Assembly: GCA_020793555.1 (NCBI GenBank)
Contig: DQIO01000315.1
Coordinates: forward strand, 1-20,040
Direction: 5' to 3'
Length of the DNA: 20,040 nucleotides
Source of the DNA: Methanosarcinaceae archaeon
GTDB taxonomy: Archaea > Halobacteriota > Methanosarcinia > Methanosarcinales > Methanosarcinaceae
The position numbers and the translations under genes were made by a program. Under the pieces are notes generated by a model. It ran no database searches. It saw only the letters and a program-made list of their open reading frames with translations, and was not told where the DNA came from. Positions 14,648 through 20,040 of the stretch are shown here, piece after piece (position 1 is the stretch's first letter; the number at the start of each line of letters is the position of its first letter).

Positions 14648-16120
14648 ATGCATCTTGCACAATGGGAAAAGCATTATGATGAAGCATTCTCTGACATAAA
14701 GAAGTCATTAGGCAACGTAAGGGGTATGTTCGTTGCCTACAACAGCAATATTGATGCAATAAAGCACATTCGTGAAAAAGACATTTCTAAACTGTTGACA
14801 CTTGTTGATCTGGGTGAGGTTCAGGAAAAGGTTGTGAATTATCCACGCGAGATTGCGTCACCGGTTGATTTTCTGTCACGTTTGATCATAGCGATGCGTG
14901 ATGGTAAAGCAGCCGAAGTTCCTACATATACTTCCGATATTCATGAATGGCTGACAGATAATCTTGTTTTTGATGATGCCCGCATGGGTGGTCAGGCAGG
15001 AATAATCTCCAATCTTCTCGCACATCTTGGTATCAAAAAAGTAATCAGCTATGTGCCATGGCTTTCCATGGAACAGGCAGAGTATTTTGCAGACCTTCCA
15101 AACTTACTGCACCCAATATTCGAAAACGGAAAACTGGTGCTCAAAAATCCACGTCATGCATACAATCCGGAATTTAAGCCAAGAGTAAACTGGATAATCG
15201 AGTTTTCAAAAGGGCTTGAGGTCAAGTATGGGGGAGAACATTTTGTTGTTCCAAGGGACAACCGCTTGATCATATCATCACGTCCGTCATGGATACGTAT
15301 TGACATGAGCAGGGAATTGTATGAACATATCCCACAACTCGAAGAAGATGTTGACGGCGCAATCCTTGCAGGATACCAGATGATCAGGGAAAAATATGAG
15401 GACGGTACAACGTATCATGAATATGTCGAGCGGGCTGTCAATGTTATAGAACGGCTCAAGGAAGGGAATCCCTACATACGCATACATGTAGAATTTACAT
15501 CGATCCAGAACAAGACTATTCGCAAAACGCTGCTTAAGGACATCGTTCGCCAGCATGTTCATTCGCTCGGGCTTGACACTGTCGAGGTCGCAAATGCATT
15601 GAATGTTCTTGGGCATGAGGAACTTGCATATTCTGTGATCAACAAAGGTGAGAACGGTATCGTATCACTATACGAAGGCGCGGTGCGGCTGCTCCATGAT
15701 CTTAAGCTTGAACGGGTGCATGTTCATTCACTTGGGTTCTTTATCTGTGTGGTATCAAAAGACCATCCACTTGATGTGGAAGGACATAGGACTGCATTGC
15801 TATTTGGATCAATACTTGCCGCTGCACAGGCATCGCGCGGTTCTACTGAACATCTGGATGACGCTGCAACGGGACTTGACGTTCCAATTTCGGAAAATGG
15901 ATATAGGGAACTGGAAATTCTAGGGAAGTACATGGTGAGAAGGGAGATCTGCTCAATGGATGATTTTGTTGATGGGTGTATCTGTACCCCAACCCATAAT
16001 GTAATTGTTATTCCATCAAAAGTCGTAAAAGACCCAATTGCGACAGTCGGAATTGGAGATGCGATATCGGCAGGTGCTTTTGTGGCTATGCTTTCTAAGA
16101 TGAGATCTACAAAATTATAA
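14648..16120 (+). CDS. pfkC: ADP-dependent phosphofructokinase/glucokinase
   Basis: 490-residue cytosolic kinase of the ribokinase-like fold that phosphorylates fructose 6-phosphate and/or glucose with ADP instead of ATP, the key step of the modified Embden-Meyerhof pathway of archaea. In methanogens it would serve glycogen breakdown. Visible motifs are the sugar-binding N-S-N-I-D (Asn32, Asn34, Asp36), M-G-G-Q-A-G-I (113-119), V-P-R-D-N-R (201-206), D-G-A-I-L-A-G-Y (236-243), H-V-E-F (280-283, a candidate metal and phosphate-site Glu), and the catalytic T-V-G-I-G-D with Asp471. Length is normal. The ATG follows GAGG seven bases upstream. A paralog starts 25 bases downstream. Methanosarcinales enzymes are often bifunctional; the sugar preference cannot be read here. 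Confidence 0.95.
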   Translation: MHLAQWEKHYDEAFSDIKKSLGNVRGMFVAYNSNIDAIKHIREKDISKLLTLVDLGEVQEKVVNYPREIASPVDFLSRLIIAMRDGKAAEVPTYTSDIHEWLTDNLVFDDARMGGQAGIISNLLAHLGIKKVISYVPWLSMEQAEYFADLPNLLHPIFENGKLVLKNPRHAYNPEFKPRVNWIIEFSKGLEVKYGGEHFVVPRDNRLIISSRPSWIRIDMSRELYEHIPQLEEDVDGAILAGYQMIREKYEDGTTYHEYVERAVNVIERLKEGNPYIRIHVEFTSIQNKTIRKTLLKDIVRQHVHSLGLDTVEVANALNVLGHEELAYSVINKGENGIVSLYEGAVRLLHDLKLERVHVHSLGFFICVVSKDHPLDVEGHRTALLFGSILAAAQASRGSTEHLDDAATGLDVPISENGYRELEILGKYMVRREICSMDDFVDGCICTPTHNVIVIPSKVVKDPIATVGIGDAISAGAFVAMLSKMRSTKL

Positions 16121-16145
16121 TGTCAATTTCAAGGAGCATGTTTTG

Positions 16146-17480
16146 ATGAAGATACTCTGTGGATACAATGTTAATATCGATTCGGTATGCAGTATCAGTG
16201 GGGATGATATCTCAGACCTTTTAAGTTCGCAGGATATGGGTGAAATTACTGCAAAAATTGAAATCCCACCAAATGCAGTTAATTCGGTTTCTGATTTTGT
16301 TGCTGGACTTGTGTTATGCATGCAAAGCGGAATCGGGGCCGAGTGGTTGATACATGAAAAATCGGTTTTCGATTTTTTGAAGAATCGATTTTTTGATATA
16401 TCTATTATAAGAATGGGTGGCAATGCCGGAATTATGGCAAACGTTATGTCAGAGATGGGAGCCGATCTGGTCGTTCCCAATGTTGTGATGCCTTCAGGAA
16501 CACAAGTGGCCTTGTTTTCAAAGAAGTCCGTCATGTTGCCACAGTCCAATGAACTGGTATCCAAATGTTTAGATGAGTTGGTGCATTTTGTTTTTGATTT
16601 CAAGAAAGGCGAGACATTTTTGCTTAATAATAATGCAGTTACGGTACCAAGGGAGAACCGTTTCATAGCAACGTATGACAGTGCAAATATCGAGCTTGCC
16701 GTCAGCCCTGATTTTGAAAACTATGCCCTTGAACACATAAAAGAGATGGATGGTGTTTTGCTTTCGGGTTTTCATATGCTTATGGATGTTTATCCTGATG
16801 GTTCTACATATGTTGAAAAACTCAACAGGACAGTTGAGCAGGTGGTAACATGGAGAAGATCGAACAGCAGTTTGAGGATGCATGCTGAATTCGGACATTT
16901 TTTGAATAGTGATATTGCTTATTCCGTGTTTTCAAAATTGGCGAAACATGTTGATAGTATCGGAATGAACGAGGATGAACTTGCAATGCTTTCCGGTACG
17001 CATGGTGTACCTGCACAGTGCATTTTGCAGATGGATGCATGTTCGATAATAGATGCCACGATTCGATGTGCGTCTGAGTTTGGGGTCAAAAGGATGATAA
17101 TACACACACGGGAGTTTGTGCTCAGCGTTTGTGCAGCAGATATTGCTGATCCTTCTCTGGAACTTGAAGCAATGGGTTTTGGTGTGAAATGCGCGGCTAC
17201 TTTTGCCGCAACCGGAAAACTTGAGGGTCGAGAGTTTGTTGAAGCGGAAGCTTCTGCTCTGGATGAAAGCATTTTCGGCAAGGCACAGGTGCAGGAAGTG
17301 CTTGAATACATCCGTGGAAAACAATACGGTAGTGGAGTTGCCAGTAAATACAAAGGACACATGGTTTGTGTGCTGCCGACAATTCTTTGCGATAATCCTA
17401 TCGCTACAGTTGGGCTTGGTGATACTTTCTCATCCGCTACATTTTTAAGAGAACTCGAACTGCATAAGATGCATGTATAG
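16146..17480 (+). CDS. Second, divergent ADP-dependent sugar kinase paralog
   Basis: 444-residue member of the ADP-dependent glucokinase/phosphofructokinase family, 46 residues shorter than its upstream paralog. It keeps N-V-N-I-D (8-12), M-G-G-N-A-G-I (90-96, Asn in place of Gln), V-P-R-E-N-R (167-172), D-G-V-L-L-S-G-F (202-209), H-A-E-F (246-249) and the catalytic T-V-G-L-G-D with Asp426. It is therefore likely to be catalytically competent. It lacks the first 24 or so residues of the paralog and has a much shorter segment between about 110 and 155, part of the lid region. Of the two possible starts (TTG 16143, ATG 16146) after AAGGAG, ATG is preferred. Its end overlaps the glycosylase gene by 8 bases. 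Its substrate could differ from that of the first kinase. Confidence 0.88.
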   Translation: MKILCGYNVNIDSVCSISGDDISDLLSSQDMGEITAKIEIPPNAVNSVSDFVAGLVLCMQSGIGAEWLIHEKSVFDFLKNRFFDISIIRMGGNAGIMANVMSEMGADLVVPNVVMPSGTQVALFSKKSVMLPQSNELVSKCLDELVHFVFDFKKGETFLLNNNAVTVPRENRFIATYDSANIELAVSPDFENYALEHIKEMDGVLLSGFHMLMDVYPDGSTYVEKLNRTVEQVVTWRRSNSSLRMHAEFGHFLNSDIAYSVFSKLAKHVDSIGMNEDELAMLSGTHGVPAQCILQMDACSIIDATIRCASEFGVKRMIIHTREFVLSVCAADIADPSLELEAMGFGVKCAATFAATGKLEGREFVEAEASALDESIFGKAQVQEVLEYIRGKQYGSGVASKYKGHMVCVLPTILCDNPIATVGLGDTFSSATFLRELELHKMHV

Positions 17481-18336
17481 TTTTTCGGATGTCGATCTGA
17501 ATCTTGACCACACGCTTGATTGCGGACAGGTTTTCAGGTGGAGACGTGAGGACGTGGATGGGTTTGAGTGGTGGGTTGGTGTGGTGAATGGTGATGTTAT
17601 TCGCGCAAGGCATGACATTGAAAGTGGTACTGTTCTTGTAGATTCGTCTCTGCCGCATGAATTCGTTGCATCTTATTTCAGGCTGGATGATGATCTTCCG
17701 TTGATATTGGACAGCATTGACAATGACCGTTATATCGGGGAGGCGATTCAGAAATATCATGGGCTTCGCCTGGTACGGCAGGAGCCGTGGGAGTGCATAA
17801 TCTCATATATGCTTGCGACGGCTTCGAGTATTCCTACTATCAAGAAAAGAATATCACTGTTGAGCCGGATGTTTGGTGAGAAGATCGGTGAAGGATTTTA
17901 TAGTTTTCCTGATGCGACTTCACTTGCAGATGCGGATGAGTCGGATATATGTGAGTGTAAACTTGGATTTCGTGCCGGAAGGATACAGAAGGCTGCACAG
18001 CAGGTGGCTGATGGGGAGTTTTGCTTTGATGAGTTGTTCGAAATGAATTATCCCGGCGCAAGGGCGCGATTGATGGAGATAGTGGGGATTGGTGAGAAGG
18101 TTGCGGATTGCATTCTTTTATTTTCGCTTGATAAGATGGAATCTTTTCCTGTGGATACGCATGTGAGGCAGGTTGTTGAGAAATATTATTCGAGTGATGA
18201 ATATTTTGACGGTGTTGTTGATGCAAGTATTAAGCTTAGTAACCACAAGATGGGTGAGTGGGGACGCAGGTATTTTGGGGAGTATTGCGGGTATGCGCAG
18301 GAGTATTTGTATTATTGTTGGAGGATGCGTGGGTGA
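17473..18336 (+). CDS. ogg: OGG1-type 8-oxoguanine DNA glycosylase/AP lyase
   Basis: 287-residue base-excision repair enzyme that removes 8-oxoguanine from DNA. The N-terminal OGG domain begins C-G-Q-V-F-R-W (17-23), equivalent to the human G42 region. The helix-hairpin-helix G-I-G-E-K-V-A-D-C (205-213) carries the Schiff-base lysine Lys209 and a cysteine matching human C253. F-P-V-D-T-H-V (225-231) carries the catalytic Asp228. The strand that reads the opposite cytosine in human OGG1 (N149...R154) is here L-A-T-A-S-S-I-P-T-I, with Ala117 and Thr122, so opposite-base selection may be relaxed. The ATG overlaps the end of the kinase gene by 8 bases, which suggests coupled translation. Confidence 0.93.
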   Translation: MYSFSDVDLNLDHTLDCGQVFRWRREDVDGFEWWVGVVNGDVIRARHDIESGTVLVDSSLPHEFVASYFRLDDDLPLILDSIDNDRYIGEAIQKYHGLRLVRQEPWECIISYMLATASSIPTIKKRISLLSRMFGEKIGEGFYSFPDATSLADADESDICECKLGFRAGRIQKAAQQVADGEFCFDELFEMNYPGARARLMEIVGIGEKVADCILLFSLDKMESFPVDTHVRQVVEKYYSSDEYFDGVVDASIKLSNHKMGEWGRRYFGEYCGYAQEYLYYCWRMRG

Positions 18337-18463
18337 TGGGGAGTTTCGTGCTCGTTTTAATTTCGCTCAAAAAAGGCGCGCTGCATGGATGTGCGTAGTG
18401 TCACAAAGCCACAATAACAATAAAACAGCATGATTGATAGCGATATATGCGTATTATCCAGTA

Positions 18464-18515
18464 TACTCGATAAAAAGTATAACATTTCATCGAGTATGGT
18501 AGAAATATATAAAAG
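18464..18515 (+). promoter_or_regulatory. TATA promoter of the AAA ATPase gene with upstream dyad
   Basis: A strong TATA box (AAATATATAAAAG, 18503-18515) lies about 28 bases before the ATG at 18539, giving a leaderless or nearly leaderless mRNA; no ribosome site is seen. Just upstream is an 8-bp perfect inverted repeat, TACTCGAT (18464-18471) and ATCGAGTA (18489-18496), separated by 17 bases. It is a candidate operator for an activator or for autoregulation. Confidence 0.55.
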
Positions 18516-18538
18516 CATGTGGCACCATATTACCCCTT

Positions 18539-19951
18539 ATGGAACCTGTTGGATATCTCACGGAAGTAAATGAATGGTGGATGAGCGGTAGCGTTGACCC
18601 CATATTCCTGAAGGAATACCAACGGGATGAATTACAGCAACTAATAGAACTGCTTGACCAAGAACGTATTACTGCGGTCATCGGTCCAAGGAGGGTAGGA
18701 AAGACAACTCTCATGTACCAGTTGATAGACCACTTGTTACGATCCGGCACAAAAAAAGAGCATGTCCTGTTCATATCAATGGATGATCCACTGGTTAAGA
18801 TGATGGACGATCCGCTCAAGACCATAATTGATGAATATCTGGAGAAAGTCATCAAGAAACCGATACGTGAAGTTGAAAAACTATACGTGTTCATCGATGA
18901 GATACATTCCCTTCCCGACTGGACATTGTGGCTTAAAAGATACTATGACCTCAAATACAACATCAAATTCATAGTCACCAGTTCAAGTGCAACACATCTT
19001 TTGAAACATTCAAAAGAATCTCTTGTTGGCAGGATAACCGAACTGAAGGTCATGCCGCTTAATTTCAGGGATTTTATCAAATTTAAAGGGCGAGGCGACC
19101 TTCTTGAGCTTTATTCCGAAAAGGACATCTTTAATCTTGATGTAAAGGATACGATATTCGAACTGACAAAATTCCAAAATGAACTGGTACTGTATTTCAA
19201 TGAATACATACTATGTGGCGGTTATCCCGAATATCACTCTGCAAAGGACATACGCACATGGCAGAACCTTCTTATCAGTGACGTGGTCGAAAAAACAATA
19301 TATCGTGACATTGCCACACTCTACAAAGTAAAAAATCCCCAATATCTTGAAAATATACTCACTTATATAGCCCAAAACAATTGCCAGACCACATCACACA
19401 ATAGAATCGCACAGGCACTTTCCATCAGTACTGATACAGTAATAAACATGGTTTATTACCTTGAATCCACATATTTCATTGGAAGCCTCTCCCTTTTTTC
19501 AAAAAACGTGAAAAAACGAATACGCTCAAATCGCAAACTCTTTGTCATCGATTCAGGACTATGCAATGCCTTGCTTAAGACCCGTAGCATAAAAGATGAA
19601 AATATTGGATTACTTGTTGAATCTGTGGTAAATTCTAATATGCTTGCTTTAAAAGAATCCGGGCAACCCATATATGTGAGGGATATTTCCTATTTCACTG
19701 ACAAACAAAAGCATGAAGTTGACATTGTGCTGAATATCGGCGGAAAAATAGTGCCTTTAGAAGTGAAATACCAGAACAATATCTATGATCACGACTTCAA
19801 GAATCTTCGTTATTTCATGAATGCACAGGATCTGGGTTTTGGAGTGATCGTTACTAAAAACTTGTTTGAGATGAAGAGGGATATCTTATGTATTCCTGCA
19901 TGGATATTTTTGTTGATATTCGCAGATCAAGTTTCATACAATCTCGATTAA
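18539..19951 (+). CDS. AAA+ ATPase with C-terminal DUF4143 (PD-(D/E)XK-like) domain
   Basis: 470-residue protein of the widespread prokaryotic AAA_14/DUF4143 family, whose cellular role is not established. The ATPase domain has Walker A G-P-R-R-V-G-K-T-T (49-57), Walker B L-Y-V-F-I-D-E-I-H (115-123, Asp120, Glu121), sensor I T-S-S-S-A (147-151), and the family-typical G-R-I-T-E-L-K-V-M-P-L (164-174). A winged-helix-like segment (about 265-315) follows. The C-terminal domain retains Glu361, Glu393-x-Asp395 and Glu408-x-Lys410 (P-L-E-V-K), the spacing expected of a PD-(D/E)XK nuclease fold. Length is normal for the family. It is transcribed alone from its own promoter. Members are often multi-copy in archaeal genomes and may be mobile or defence-related, but that is inference. 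Confidence 0.93.
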   Translation: MEPVGYLTEVNEWWMSGSVDPIFLKEYQRDELQQLIELLDQERITAVIGPRRVGKTTLMYQLIDHLLRSGTKKEHVLFISMDDPLVKMMDDPLKTIIDEYLEKVIKKPIREVEKLYVFIDEIHSLPDWTLWLKRYYDLKYNIKFIVTSSSATHLLKHSKESLVGRITELKVMPLNFRDFIKFKGRGDLLELYSEKDIFNLDVKDTIFELTKFQNELVLYFNEYILCGGYPEYHSAKDIRTWQNLLISDVVEKTIYRDIATLYKVKNPQYLENILTYIAQNNCQTTSHNRIAQALSISTDTVINMVYYLESTYFIGSLSLFSKNVKKRIRSNRKLFVIDSGLCNALLKTRSIKDENIGLLVESVVNSNMLALKESGQPIYVRDISYFTDKQKHEVDIVLNIGGKIVPLEVKYQNNIYDHDFKNLRYFMNAQDLGFGVIVTKNLFEMKRDILCIPAWIFLLIFADQVSYNLD

Positions 19952-19997
19952 CGATCAGTCTTGGATACGAGAAACATGTACTCGAAAAACGAATAAC

Positions 19998-20026
19998 AAT
20001 ATAAAGATTGTAACTATTCAGCTATG
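19998..20026 (+). promoter_or_regulatory. Possible promoter and start of a gene beyond the right edge
   Basis: CAATATAAAG (19998-20007) is a TATA-like box, and an ATG follows at 20024 with an open frame to the window edge (only five to six codons). This is too little to identify a gene. Confidence 0.2.
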
Positions 20027-20040
20027 CATAAACGTTGTCG

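Noticed and set aside
16115..16666. 183-codon minus frame opposite the second ADP-dependent kinase
   Set aside because: Antisense shadow; the plus-strand gene carries all conserved motifs.
1..20040. CRISPR arrays, tRNA or rRNA genes, complete insertion sequences
   Set aside because: No regularly spaced repeats, cloverleaf-like sequences, rRNA signatures or transposase genes were seen on either strand.

Overview
The window looks like part of a methanogenic archaeon's chromosome, most probably from the Methanosarcinales. The support is two adjacent ADP-dependent sugar kinases, an archaeal GspE/GspF-type secretion pair, an archaeal-style lipobox, TATA-box promoters close to start codons (including apparently leaderless genes), and GGAGG/GGTGA ribosome sites. 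Base composition is moderate to AT-rich, and the UbiA-like gene (5251-6162) and the membrane-protein gene (10987-11778) look clearly more AT-rich than the secretion and argJ genes. The species cannot be named from this sequence.

Layout. Positions 1-3236 (minus strand) hold a branched-chain amino-acid type ABC importer in the order livK (lipoprotein binding protein), livH, livM (permeases). livM runs off the left edge, and the ATPase genes livG/livF would be expected beyond it. A hairpin with a run of nine U separates livK from livH. Positions 3237-3771 are AT-rich and non-coding, with a TATA-type promoter for livK. An orphan cytoplasmic PAS histidine kinase (3772-4887) is flanked by two related, oppositely oriented palindromic elements. 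A minus-strand UbiA-type prenyltransferase (5251-6162) has a perfect 20-bp palindrome just upstream of its TATA box.

Positions 6560-10876 (plus) carry a two-gene archaeal type IV pilus/type II secretion-like module, a GspE-family ATPase and a double GspF-domain membrane platform. No pilin or prepilin peptidase gene is nearby. Facing it is a minus-strand three-helix membrane protein of unknown function (10987-11778).

From 11934 onward everything is on the plus strand: a nitrilase-superfamily amidohydrolase, a two-CBS-domain protein, ArgJ (arginine biosynthesis), two tandem ADP-dependent phosphofructokinase/glucokinase paralogs, an OGG1-type 8-oxoguanine glycosylase overlapping the second kinase, and finally an AAA+ ATPase with a C-terminal DUF4143 nuclease-like domain under its own TATA promoter with an upstream dyad.

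Most genes are recognisable families. The parts that merit a second look are the paired ADP-dependent kinases (one short and divergent), the palindromic elements around the kinase gene, the dyads at two promoters, the intra-operon hairpin after livK, and the substituted base-reading residues in the glycosylase. I did not find a clear, wholly new multi-gene system.
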